A stretch of DNA of 64,000 nt from assembly GCF_014642835.1 (NCBI RefSeq), contig NZ_BMJA01000004.1:216535-280534 (forward strand), written 5' to 3'. Source of the DNA: Dyella nitratireducens (GTDB lineage Bacteria; Pseudomonadota; Gammaproteobacteria; Xanthomonadales; Rhodanobacteraceae). A program made the translations under genes and the position numbers. The notes under the pieces were generated by a model, which made no database searches, was not told where the DNA came from, and was given only the letters and a program-made list of their open reading frames with translations. The stretch's first letter is position 1. Each line of letters starts with the position of its first letter. Below, piece after piece: positions 7,981-16,149 of this stretch.

Positions 7981-8525
7981 GCATTCACCTCTCGCCAGGT
8001 TTCTTCCGTATTGCAGTCGATCAATTGTGCAGCTTCTTCAGCGGACAGTGTGATCTCCTGTACGCCAACCTGTTCCTGCAGCGCACGTACGGAGCGTGCG
8101 TGCTTGTCACGGGATGCCAGCAGCGACGCCAAGGCATCGCGGCACGCTGCATCCAGCCGCAGGCGCATGGGTAGCATGTGATCCGTAAAGCGTACGCAAC
8201 CGGCCGCAGCCTTGGTGTTGCAAAGGCGCGCAAGCAATGCAGGTTGCAATCGTGGCATGTCGACGGGAATGATCAATAGCTCGCCGTCTTCGCAAGCCGC
8301 AGCGACACCTGCAATGCCGCCGACCGGACCGGCTTGCGGTACCGGATCGGTGACGCCGTGGTAGTCAGGGCGATCCCCGCTCACTCTCACCTCATGCACA
8401 CCTGCGGCCAGCAGCACATCGATCTGGTGCTCGATCAGCGGGCGGCCTTCCCATGGCAACAATGCCTTGTCGCGCCCCATACGCGAAGAAAGTCCACCGG
8501 CCAGCACCACGCCGATCAAGGGCAT
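7977..8525 (-). CDS. mobA: Molybdenum cofactor guanylyltransferase
   Basis: Transfers GMP from GTP to Mo-molybdopterin, giving the guanine dinucleotide cofactor used by DMSO-reductase-family enzymes. The 182 residues carry the nucleotidyltransferase signature LAGGLSSRMGRDKALL near the N-terminus, then GDRPDYHGVTDPVPQAGPVGGI and the metal-site segment IIPVDMPRL. The start at 8525 (MPLIGVVLAGG) places the signature at the expected position; the longer frame to 8786 is antisense-like sequence over moaE. It begins four bases after moaE ends. Confidence 0.92.
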   Translation of the reverse strand: MPLIGVVLAGGLSSRMGRDKALLPWEGRPLIEHQIDVLLAAGVHEVRVSGDRPDYHGVTDPVPQAGPVGGIAGVAAACEDGELLIIPVDMPRLQPALLARLCNTKAAAGCVRFTDHMLPMRLRLDAACRDALASLLASRDKHARSVRALQEQVGVQEITLSAEEAAQLIDCNTEETWREVNA

Positions 8526-8529
8526 ATGT

Positions 8530-9042
8530 TCAGTGCTCGTGCCCGTGGGCATGCGATTTTTTGCCATGAACGGCCGTGCGTTCGGCTTCGCGGTGTTCCT
8601 CGCACAGGGAGCAGCCTTCACTCCATGCACTGTCGCCGTCGACGTAGTGCTCTTGCTTCCAGATCGGTGCTTCATGCTTGACGGCTTCAATCGCCAGGCG
8701 GCAGGCGCGGAAAGCTTCATCGCGGTGCGGCGTGCCGGCGGCGACGATGACGGCGATTTCGCCGATGCGTAGGTCACCTTTGGCATGCGCGATGTACAGC
8801 TTCATCGGGCCGCCGATTTCCTTGCGGGCGCGTTCGCCGATGGCTTCGAACATGCGCAGGGCAAGCGGCTCGAACAAGTCATAACTGATACCGGTGACGA
8901 CGCGGCCGAGATTGTGCTCGCGTACCTTGCCGATGAACATGTCGATGCCGCCGAAGCGTGGATCGGAAACGAAGGCGAGGGCGGCGGCGGGATCGAGTTG
9001 CGATTCGCAGATGTCGACGACGGCGGTGTGTAGGTCAGTCAT
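8530..9042 (-). CDS. moaE: Molybdopterin synthase catalytic subunit
   Basis: Large subunit of molybdopterin synthase; with MoaD-thiocarboxylate it inserts the dithiolene sulfurs into cPMP. Protein of 170 residues. Family segments are GIDMFIGKVREHNLG, ISYDLFEPLALRMFE, IGEIAVIVAAGTPHRDEAF and the active-site region KHEAPIWKQEHY with its two conserved lysines. The C-terminus is extended by a Cys/His-rich tail (CSLCEEH, then HAHGHEH), which could bind metal but may be only a tolerated extension. It is separated from moaD by a repeat-containing gap of 152 bases. Confidence 0.93.
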   Translation of the reverse strand: MTDLHTAVVDICESQLDPAAALAFVSDPRFGGIDMFIGKVREHNLGRVVTGISYDLFEPLALRMFEAIGERARKEIGGPMKLYIAHAKGDLRIGEIAVIVAAGTPHRDEAFRACRLAIEAVKHEAPIWKQEHYVDGDSAWSEGCSLCEEHREAERTAVHGKKSHAHGHEH

Positions 9043-9091
9043 GTTTCTTCTAGTGTCTTCAAAAGGCGTTGAGATTCGGCCTTCATTGTGT

Positions 9092-9170
9092 CGTCATTCC
9101 CGCGAAAGCGGGAATCCATTTGGCTCTGATGCAAGAGCGAAGATGGATTCCCGCTTTCGCGGGAATGACG
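9092..9170. repeat. REP-like pair, family B
   Basis: Perfect arms CGTCATTCCCGCGAAAGCGG and complement, each itself palindromic, separated by about 24 bases, in the moaD-moaE gap. Equivalent pairs lie at 30403 and 54098 and a single unit at 18344. Confidence 0.85.
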
Positions 9171-9194
9171 GCCGTGAGGCGAGTGCCAGGTATA

Positions 9195-9455
9195 TCAACC
9201 CCCACTCACCGGCGGCAAGATCGCCAGCTGTCCATCCTCCGGCAACGTGCGATGGTTATGCAGAATTTCATCGTTGCTGGCAAACGCCGAGCGCTGCACG
9301 AGGCTCGCACTGATATGCGGCGCATGCTCGTGCAGATGATCGCGCAGCAATTCGCGCAACTCGGCGACCGTGCAATGCTCGGGTGCTTCCAGTTCGAGGA
9401 AGCCGTGCGGATCGGCATCTCGTAGGGCGCCGAACAGGGCGATGCGGACCTTCAT
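9195..9455 (-). CDS. moaD: Molybdopterin synthase sulfur carrier subunit
   Basis: Ubiquitin-like protein of 86 residues ending in the required Gly-Gly (PPVSGG), which is adenylated and thiocarboxylated before sulfur transfer to cPMP on MoaE. The beta-grasp pattern is visible (VRIALFGALRD, CTVAELRELL, ASNDEILHNHRTLPEDGQLAILPP). Its ATG overlaps the moeA stop by four bases. Confidence 0.92.
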   Translation of the reverse strand: MKVRIALFGALRDADPHGFLELEAPEHCTVAELRELLRDHLHEHAPHISASLVQRSAFASNDEILHNHRTLPEDGQLAILPPVSGG

Positions 9456-10699
9456 GCAGCACTCCCGTAAGGCAAGGGAAATTCAAGATGGCCCACACCG
9501 TAGACATCGACCAGTGCACCGGCGGGTAGCGCATCCACCTCGGCGGGCACTACCGCCCACGCATTGGCGCCGGCCAGCGGGCGGATGCGGTAAGACTCCT
9601 GGCCGTCCAGCACCTCTACGCCCAAGCGACCTTGAGCGTCGACATGCAAGCGGCTCTTGAGATGAAAACGCAGGCGCGGCTTTTTGCTGTATGGCGTGAC
9701 CAGCGCAATGCGGCGCGACGTTTCCCGCGGCATGCCCAGCATCACGCGTAGCGCCGGCTCCACGAAGAAACGCAGTCCGACGGCCACGGCGATGGGATTG
9801 CCCGGCAAACCGAACAGCAACACGTCACCGGGCAAGCGCGCGAACAGCAGTGGCTTGCCCGGGCGTATGGCCACTTTATGAAACAGCGTTTGCGCGCCAA
9901 GACGTTGCAGTGCGTGCGGCACGAAATCGTAGCGGCCCATGGAGACGGCGCCGCTGGTCACGATGACCTTTGCGCCTGCGCTTAGCGCGCGGCGCATGGC
10001 GGATTCGAAGGCATCCGTATCGTCACCTACCGTTTCCACGTGCACCACGTCGGCACCAGCCAGTGGCAGGCGTGCAGCCAGGAAGGGGCCGTTGGAATTG
10101 CGGATCTGCCCCGGTTCCAACGCTTGCGCGGGATCGTCGACCAGCTCGCGGCCGGTGCAGATCACCGCCACTCGCGGCCGCTCGGTTACCGTCACGTTTG
10201 CGATGCCGAGTGCTGCAAGCAGCATCAGGTGCTGCGCTTGCAGCGCGATGCCGGCGTCCAGCAAGGTTTCGCCGCACGCCACATCCGAACCTGCCGTGCG
10301 CACGTTCTGGCCGGGCGTGACGTCGGCCAGCAAACGGACACGCGATGGCGCGAAGCGTTCGGTCTGTTCGACCGGAATCACGCGATCGAGCCCATCGGGA
10401 ATGCGCGCGCCGGTCATGATTTCCCACGCGCCGATGCCGGCGTGCACAACGCCGTCGCCGGCGGCTTGTTCGCCTTCGATAGCCAGTTCGGTGCCTGCCG
10501 GAACGATGGAGCTGCCGCTCAGCGCAAAACCATCCATGGCGGAGTTGTCGAAGGGCGGCAGGTTGACGGCGCTGATCACCGGCTCGGCAAGCACACGACC
10601 AAGGCATGCACTGAGCGAGCAATCTTCCGTGCCGAGTTTCGCGCTGGCACCGAGCACGATGCGCAAGGCTTCGTCGTAGGCGAGCGTGTCCTGGCTCAT
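9452..10699 (-). CDS. moeA: Molybdopterin molybdenumtransferase
   Basis: Inserts molybdenum into adenylylated molybdopterin. At 415 residues it has normal MoeA length. Hallmarks are LPPFDNSAMDGFAL near residue 45, GARIPDGLDRVIPVE, QIRNSNGPFLAARL, KVIVTSGAVSMGRYDF, FHKVAIRPGKPLLFA and FGLPGNPIAVAV. The usual TSGGVS motif reads TSGAVS here, a conservative change. It overlaps moaD (3' side) and moaCB (5' side) by four bases each, consistent with coupled translation. Confidence 0.95.
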   Translation of the reverse strand: MSQDTLAYDEALRIVLGASAKLGTEDCSLSACLGRVLAEPVISAVNLPPFDNSAMDGFALSGSSIVPAGTELAIEGEQAAGDGVVHAGIGAWEIMTGARIPDGLDRVIPVEQTERFAPSRVRLLADVTPGQNVRTAGSDVACGETLLDAGIALQAQHLMLLAALGIANVTVTERPRVAVICTGRELVDDPAQALEPGQIRNSNGPFLAARLPLAGADVVHVETVGDDTDAFESAMRRALSAGAKVIVTSGAVSMGRYDFVPHALQRLGAQTLFHKVAIRPGKPLLFARLPGDVLLFGLPGNPIAVAVGLRFFVEPALRVMLGMPRETSRRIALVTPYSKKPRLRFHLKSRLHVDAQGRLGVEVLDGQESYRIRPLAGANAWAVVPAEVDALPAGALVDVYGVGHLEFPLPYGSAA

Positions 10700-11697
10700 G
10701 CGTGTCCTCCGCCTGCGGCCATGCTTATCGCATGCGCGAGGATGGGCGCCAGAATATCCATGCCTTGTGCTACTGCCTTCGCGCTGCCGGGCAGCGCGAT
10801 CACCAGCGTGCTGCCGACCAGCACCGCATCCGCGCGGCTCAGCCAGGCCATCGGCGTGTGCTGGCTGCTTTCGCTGCGGAACAGTTCGCCGATGCCGTCG
10901 ACGTGGCGATCTGCCGCCATCGCCAGCGCTTCGGGTGTGCGATCGCGCGGTCCGAGGCCGGTGCCGCCGGTGCAGAGAATCAGTTTGATACCGCTGCCGG
11001 CCAGTTCGCGCAGGCGTGCGGCGAGTGGTGCAGGTTCGTCCGGATGCAGCTCGACGTCATGCACGTCCGCGCCCAGTTCGCGCAGGCGTTCGACCAAGAG
11101 TGGGCCGGAAGCATCCGTGTATTCGCCACGGCTTGCGCGGTCGCTCAGCGTGATGACTGCAGCGCTGATGCCGTCGAGTTTTGCCAGGCCGCGCGGCTTG
11201 TAGTGTTCGCGCTCCGCGTCGCTCATGCCATCCGGATGCAGCCACAAGCCTTTCTTGCCGCCTTCCTTGAACAGCAAACGCACGCCACCGAATGAAAGTG
11301 CGGGTTCCACCGGTTTGGTCAGATCGTAAAGCGTAAGCAGGGCAGCACTCGCGCCGGCCAGTGCTTCCATCTCCACGCCGGTGCGGGCAAACGTCGCGAC
11401 TTCGCAGTAAACGCGGATGGCGTGGCGCTCGCTCACCGGCTCGCAGCGCACGTCGATGTATTCCAATGGCAGCGGATGGCATAGCGGCATCAGTTGCGAG
11501 GCGTTCTTCGCGCCTTGCAGGCCGGCGATTTCCGCCATCACCATGGCGTCGCCCTTCGGTAGGCGCCGTTCGACGATTTGCGCAAAAGCGTCGGCACCTG
11601 CGCTCAATTCGCCAATTGCCACTGCTCGTCGCGCAGTGATGCGTTTGCGGCGCACATCTGCCATATGAAAATGGGCGCCATCCTCGCGCTCATGCAT
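10696..11697 (-). CDS. moaCB: MoaC-MogA/MoaB fusion (MoaCB)
   Basis: Bifunctional protein of 333 residues. The N-terminal about 150 residues are cyclic pyranopterin monophosphate synthase (MoaC), with KGDAMVMAEIAGLQGAKNAS, LMPLCHPLPLEYIDV and a TFARTGVEMEALAGAS helix. The C-terminal about 160 residues are a MogA/MoaB-type molybdopterin-binding domain with AVITLSDRASRGEYTD, ILCTGGTGLGPRDRTPEA and IALPGSAKAV. One chain thus covers an early and a late step of cofactor synthesis. The start is preceded by CGGAGG with about 8-base spacing and lies three bases beyond the moaA stop. Confidence 0.93.
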   Translation of the reverse strand: MHEREDGAHFHMADVRRKRITARRAVAIGELSAGADAFAQIVERRLPKGDAMVMAEIAGLQGAKNASQLMPLCHPLPLEYIDVRCEPVSERHAIRVYCEVATFARTGVEMEALAGASAALLTLYDLTKPVEPALSFGGVRLLFKEGGKKGLWLHPDGMSDAEREHYKPRGLAKLDGISAAVITLSDRASRGEYTDASGPLLVERLRELGADVHDVELHPDEPAPLAARLRELAGSGIKLILCTGGTGLGPRDRTPEALAMAADRHVDGIGELFRSESSQHTPMAWLSRADAVLVGSTLVIALPGSAKAVAQGMDILAPILAHAISMAAGGGHA

Positions 11698-11700
11698 GAA

Positions 11701-12684
11701 TCAGCCTCCGGTAGATGCAAGATGAGGTGTAATGCCGGTGCGGCCTTCGTGCAGGAAGTGCCCCTGTTCCTTGCGGCCGATCTGGCCACCGATGGCGCGT
11801 ACCAGGTCTTCGACCTGGTCGTCCGACTGCAGCAGCGGACGCAAGGGAATGCCGAATTCGCCGAACAGGCAGAGCCGCAGATCGCCGGTCGCCGTGACGC
11901 GCAGGCGGTTGCAACCCGTGCAGAAATCCTTGGAATACGGCGCGATGATGCCGATGCGGCCGGCGTAGTCCGGATGACGGTATTCGCGCGCGGGGCCAGC
12001 GTCGGCGGCACGCGGCAGGACCTGCCAGCCGTGTGCTAGCAGTTCGGCTTCCAGGGTTTCCGCACGTACGTGGTGGTCGTGGAAGAACGACAGGTTGTCG
12101 CCGGTCTGCATCAGTTCGATAAAGCGCACGCCAATGCGACGGTCGCGCAGGTAATCCAGCCAGGCCGGCAATTGTTGGTCGTTGACGTCGCGCAGCAATA
12201 CCGCATTGAGTTTCACCGAAGGCAAGCCGGCAGCCAGCGCCATGTCGACGCCGTGCAGGATGTCGTCCAGCCGGTCATGTCCAGTGATGCGGGCGAAGGC
12301 TGCGCGATCCAGGCTGTCCACACTGACGTTGATGGCGTTGAGGCCGGCATCCATCCACTCGTGCAAGTGGCGGCTGAGCAAGGTGCCGTTGGTGGTCATC
12401 GCCAGCTTGGTGATGCCGGGTACGGCTGCGGCAGTACGCAGGATGTCCGTCAGGTCCTTGCGCACGCTCGGTTCGCCGCCGGTGATGCGCAGCTTGTGCA
12501 TGCCCAGTTCCGTAAAGCCGCGCAGCAGTCGCGTGATCTCCGGCAGGGATAGCGGCGCGGCGGCATTCGCCTCGGCGTGATAGCCGTGCGGCAAGCAATA
12601 CGTGCAACGGAAATTGCACGCAGGAATGATCGACAACCGCAAATACGGAAACCGACGGCCGTAGCGATCAGCCAGCGGGGACAT
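11701..12684 (-). CDS. moaA: GTP 3',8-cyclase (radical SAM)
   Basis: First step of molybdopterin synthesis: radical-SAM conversion of GTP to 3',8-cyclo-GTP. The 327 residues show the N-terminal [4Fe-4S] motif C23-x3-C27-x2-C30 (ACNFRCTYC), MRITGGEP-like HKLRITGGEPSVR, the C-terminal second cluster motif DFCTGCNRLRV...RLCLF, and the C-terminal Gly-Gly (ASTGG) needed for activity. It is the first gene of the operon; its leader carries a structured element read as a Moco riboswitch. The start follows AAAGGAG. Confidence 0.95.
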   Translation of the reverse strand: MSPLADRYGRRFPYLRLSIIPACNFRCTYCLPHGYHAEANAAAPLSLPEITRLLRGFTELGMHKLRITGGEPSVRKDLTDILRTAAAVPGITKLAMTTNGTLLSRHLHEWMDAGLNAINVSVDSLDRAAFARITGHDRLDDILHGVDMALAAGLPSVKLNAVLLRDVNDQQLPAWLDYLRDRRIGVRFIELMQTGDNLSFFHDHHVRAETLEAELLAHGWQVLPRAADAGPAREYRHPDYAGRIGIIAPYSKDFCTGCNRLRVTATGDLRLCLFGEFGIPLRPLLQSDDQVEDLVRAIGGQIGRKEQGHFLHEGRTGITPHLASTGG

Positions 12685-12704
12685 GCATCTTTGCTCCTTT
12701 CCAA

Positions 12705-12812
12705 GTGGGGAGGCGGTCGCGTTTCCGCGGTCGCCCTGGTGGTCCCTAAGGGGATCACGGACGCCTGGCCGTATTCCGGGTGAGGGAACCTTAGGCCGGG
12801 TGTCTCGGAGTT
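12705..12812 (-). ncRNA. Probable Moco riboswitch in the moaA leader
   Basis: The minus-strand leader of moaA is highly structured. CCTAAGG near its 5' end can pair with CCTTAGG further down, next to conserved-looking CCCTCACCCGG and CGTCCGTGATCCCC segments. A CGCG-GAAA-CGCG hairpin follows, and the ribosome-binding site comes shortly after. Moco RNA motifs occupy exactly this position in many gammaproteobacteria and repress moaA when cofactor is plentiful. The call rests on position and visible pairing; I cannot score it against the covariance model. Confidence 0.65.
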
Positions 12813-12940
12813 GTGTGTGGTGCGCTCAGAGGTGAGTGTAACTATCCGCTGATTGGAGGGAGACGTCTATGACGGTTTTGTCAGGTTGGTGGTTGGTGCA
12901 TGGGGTCTGGCGCTATATCGGGACAGAATGGCGCCTCTTT

Positions 12941-13015
12941 CGTAGGTTGGGGTGCAAACCCCAACATCGCCATGTCCATCGGATCGGTATGTTGGGGTTT
13001 GCACCCCAACCTACG
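12941..13015. repeat. REP-like hairpin, family A
   Basis: Near-perfect family A pair (arms GTAGGTTGGGGTGCAAACCC and complement) located just past the stop of the yccS-like gene, where it could terminate or protect its transcript. Confidence 0.85.
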
Positions 13016-13019
13016 GGCT

Positions 13020-15179
13020 TCAGCCAGTTCGGATATCCCGCACCACACTTCCCAACCGATCCCGCTGCGCCAGTATCAGCGTCAGCTGTCCCAGCACCAG
13101 TCGCGCCGTTTCATCCTCCACCCCATCCACCTGCGGCACGGTGCTCTGTTCGGCCTCACTTTCCAGTGGCAAGGTGGCTGCGTTGGTCAGCAGCGCATCG
13201 GCCAGTTGTTCCAGCTTAGTCACGGCCAGATTGCCGGCGAGGGTGACGGTGTCGCGGGCATCTGTGCGGCTGATCGCCTGGCGGTGTGCGCCCAAGGCGG
13301 AGATGTGTCCAAGCATGGTGTGGGCGATGGTGAGGAAGCGCAGCAGATCTTCGTTGCCGCGTCGCTGGCGGCCTGGTTCGCGCAGCATGTTGGCGAGCAT
13401 GCCGCTGAGCGCGGCGTCAGCGTTGTGGGCTTCGCGGCGGGCGATGCGGTAGGGCAGGTCGTCGCGCTTGCCATGTACATATTGCGCGATGACTTGCTGC
13501 AAGTAGCGCGCGTCGTTGCGCAACGTGTTGGACAGCACCTGGTCGAGCTGGCGGCCTTGCCAATCCGGCAGGATCAGGTAGATGGACAGGGCGGCGATGG
13601 CGGAGCCGATCAGGGTATCAAGCAGGCGCGGCCACATGACGTCGTAGCCATTGCCGGCCTCGCTGAAGCAGAGCACCACGAAGACGGTGATCGATGCGGT
13701 AGCGAGCGTGTAGCGCCGCAGCCGCGCGGCAAAGAACACCACGCAGGAGAGCACGATCAACAGCAGTGGCCAGGGTGCAGCGGGTAGCAAGCGCAAGGTG
13801 GCCCAGCCGATCACCACGCCGATCACCGTACCGGATACACGCTGCAGCATGCGCGTGAGCGTGGCGCCGTAGCTCGGCTGGCAGACCAGCAAGGTGGTCA
13901 GCAGGATCCAGTAGCCGTGCAGCGGATGCACCAGGCGCAGCACGCCGAAGCCGGCCGTCAGTGCCAGCGCCAGGCGGACTGCGTGACGGAAGCGCGACGA
14001 ACGCGGCGTGAGTTGGATGGTGATGCGTTGCCAGACCTCCCCCAAGGTTTGCGGCCCCGGGTTTTGCAGGGCGCTGTCTTCGCCGTCGAGGGTCATCGGC
14101 GTTTGATCGTTTTCCAGTAGAGCCTGGATGGCGGTGATATTCCGCAGCAGCGCGTCCAGCGAGCGCAGCAGTTGTTCGGATGGTGTTTGCGGGTTGCCGC
14201 GCGATGCGTAGATGGCGTTGCGCAAGTCGCTTTGCGCGGCACGTAGATCGGCGGCAGGCTTAGGTGAGGTGCGCAGACGCAAGGCTTCGGCCTGCCCGCG
14301 GCACTGGTGCGCCTGCAGGTGCAGGATGTGTTCGCAGCGGAACAGCACATCGCTGTGATAGAACGCCTCGGCCAACTCCGCATAGGGATAATGCGCGGAG
14401 CTGATGCGTTCATGGATGTCCTGCGCTTTGAAGTACAACTGCAGGCGCGCCGCCGTGGCACCGCGTGGGCGGCGCATGCCGATGCGGTCGATCAGCACGA
14501 TGCGGGTGTCATTGAGTGCTTCCACCACCTGTTCGTTCTGCATCGCCAACGTCAGCAGCAGTGCATCGCGATCGTTGCCGTGTACAGGCGTGAACAGCGC
14601 GGCCTTGGTTTCCAGGTAATCGCCCAGCGCATCGAACACGCGGGCCAGCGCGTGGCGCACGGCGAGCTGGGGCGAGAGCACGCTCCACAGCAGCGACAAC
14701 AAGCCATACCAGGCGGCGCCGGCCAACAGCTGCAAAGGCTCGGTCAGCAGCGATGCGGGTGGATGCGGCTGGTCGGTGCCGATCATGGTGTACACGGCCA
14801 GGATCAGCGTACCGCCGGCAATGGTGGCGTAGCGCGCGCTGATCGAGCCGAGCATCACCAGCACGAAGGTCATCACCGCCAGCGCAAACGCGAACGGCCA
14901 TGGATAAGGCAGCAGCCATTCCACCGTAAAAGCCACGCCGGCAAAGCAGCACAGCGTGACCAGCAGGGTGAGTGAGCGGCTGCGCCAATGATCCTCGGTT
15001 TCGGCCAGTGCACAGGCGATCACACCCAGCATGGCGGGGATCATCGCGGCAGCATGGTGGCCCCACAGGCAATACAGAATCACGCCACCGAGTGCGAGCA
15101 GCACGCGCTGGCATTCGGCAAAACGGTCCGAGCCACGGAGGCGGCGCCAGTAATGGAGCAGGGCGGGGTGGGAGGGCAT
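13020..15179 (-). CDS. YccS/YhfK-family (FUSC-like) inner-membrane protein
   Basis: Integral membrane protein of 719 residues with the YccS/YhfK architecture. There are two hydrophobic blocks of several helices each (about residues 25-165 and about 400-545), each followed by a long cytoplasmic helical region. The family resembles aromatic-acid exporters (AaeB, FUSC), but no substrate is established. The start at 15179 (MPSHPALLHYWRRLRG) is preferred: an extension to 15434 would translate the family A repeat (VGWGANPS...CWGLHPNLR), a typical false N-terminus. No strong ribosome-binding site precedes 15179, so the start is only moderately certain. Confidence 0.85.
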   Translation of the reverse strand: MPSHPALLHYWRRLRGSDRFAECQRVLLALGGVILYCLWGHHAAAMIPAMLGVIACALAETEDHWRSRSLTLLVTLCCFAGVAFTVEWLLPYPWPFAFALAVMTFVLVMLGSISARYATIAGGTLILAVYTMIGTDQPHPPASLLTEPLQLLAGAAWYGLLSLLWSVLSPQLAVRHALARVFDALGDYLETKAALFTPVHGNDRDALLLTLAMQNEQVVEALNDTRIVLIDRIGMRRPRGATAARLQLYFKAQDIHERISSAHYPYAELAEAFYHSDVLFRCEHILHLQAHQCRGQAEALRLRTSPKPAADLRAAQSDLRNAIYASRGNPQTPSEQLLRSLDALLRNITAIQALLENDQTPMTLDGEDSALQNPGPQTLGEVWQRITIQLTPRSSRFRHAVRLALALTAGFGVLRLVHPLHGYWILLTTLLVCQPSYGATLTRMLQRVSGTVIGVVIGWATLRLLPAAPWPLLLIVLSCVVFFAARLRRYTLATASITVFVVLCFSEAGNGYDVMWPRLLDTLIGSAIAALSIYLILPDWQGRQLDQVLSNTLRNDARYLQQVIAQYVHGKRDDLPYRIARREAHNADAALSGMLANMLREPGRQRRGNEDLLRFLTIAHTMLGHISALGAHRQAISRTDARDTVTLAGNLAVTKLEQLADALLTNAATLPLESEAEQSTVPQVDGVEDETARLVLGQLTLILAQRDRLGSVVRDIRTG

Positions 15180-15240
15180 GCTGGGTAGGATACATGCTGC
15201 TTTGCAACATCCACCTTTCATCGCCAGGTTTGTCTCCTCA

Positions 15241-15315
15241 CGTAGGTTGGGGTGCAAGCCCCAACATGGCTTGACCACAGACATGGTGATGCTGGGGTTT
15301 GCACCCCAACCTACG
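15241..15315. repeat. REP-like hairpin, family A
   Basis: Family A pair between the divergent yccS-like gene and the ABC importer; arms GTAGGTTGGGGTGCAAGCCC and its near complement. Confidence 0.85.
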
Positions 15316-15378
15316 ATGGAATGACGAGCGGTGAGGCATACGCTAGATTTCAACCCTCCGCCGCCACCCCATTCCCGC

Positions 15379-16149
15379 ATGCCCTCCACCAGCAACGCCT
15401 CCTCCGAAGCGTTCGAGCTCCGCGGCGTCAGCAAGCGTTATGGCAGCGTCATCGCGTTGGATGACGTCAGCCTGCGTTTTCCTGCGGGTAGCAATACCGC
15501 GCTGATCGGCAGCAGCGGTTCCGGCAAATCGACCTTGCTGCGTGTACTGCTTGGTCTGGAGTGGCCAGACAGCGGCGATATCTGGGTGGATGGTTCCGTA
15601 CTTGAGCTTGCGCAAGTACTGGCGCTGCGTCGGCGCGTGGGTTACGTGATCCAGGAAGGCGGCCTGTTTCCGCATCTCACCGCGCTGGGCAACTTGGGGT
15701 TGTTGCCGCATCACCTGGGCTGGAGCCGCGACCGCATCCGCCAGCGTGCGGAAGAACTTGCCGTGCTGACGCATCTGCCCGATGGCGTGCTGGAGCGTTA
15801 TCCCGCCGAGTTATCGGGTGGCCAGCGCCAACGCGTGGCATTAATGCGCGGATTGATGCTCGATCCCGATGCCTTGCTGTTGGATGAGCCGCTGGGGGCG
15901 CTCGATCCGATCGTCCGCCATGAATTGCAGGACGAGTTGAAGGCGATCTTCGACCGGCTCGGCAAGACCGTCATCGTCGTCACGCACGATATGGCGGAAG
16001 CGGCGTGGTTCGCCGATCGCCTGGTGCTGATGCGCAACGGCAAGGTGGTGCAGGATGGACGGCTGGACGATTTCTGCCGTCGTCCGGCCGATCCCTTCGT
16101 TACCCGCTTCGTGGAAGCGCAGCGCACCTTGCAAGGTGTGTCGTCATGA
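15379..16149 (+). CDS. Osmoprotectant-type ABC transporter ATP-binding protein
   Basis: ATPase of about 256 residues of the OpuCA/OsmV/ProV-like (quaternary amine) class. Walker A is GSSGSGKST, signature LSGGQRQRVALMRGL, Walker B LLLDEPLGALD, and the H-loop VTHDMAEA. No CBS domains follow, so the protein is shorter than osmosensing ProV/OpuA subunits. Two in-frame starts, 15331 and 15379, lack a clear ribosome-binding site; 15379 is preferred because the extra residues are proline-rich and unlike the family. Its stop overlaps the next gene by four bases (ATGA), so the two form one importer. Confidence 0.88.
   Translation: MPSTSNASSEAFELRGVSKRYGSVIALDDVSLRFPAGSNTALIGSSGSGKSTLLRVLLGLEWPDSGDIWVDGSVLELAQVLALRRRVGYVIQEGGLFPHLTALGNLGLLPHHLGWSRDRIRQRAEELAVLTHLPDGVLERYPAELSGGQRQRVALMRGLMLDPDALLLDEPLGALDPIVRHELQDELKAIFDRLGKTVIVVTHDMAEAAWFADRLVLMRNGKVVQDGRLDDFCRRPADPFVTRFVEAQRTLQGVSS

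Noticed and set aside
6800-8053. Plus-strand 417-codon ORF antisense to modA and its neighbour
   Set aside because: Begins inside modA antisense, crosses a repeat element and contradicts four-base-coupled minus-strand genes.
9092-9170. Possible CRISPR repeat
   Set aside because: The repeated units are inverted palindromic pairs scattered over the window, not direct repeats with regular spacers.
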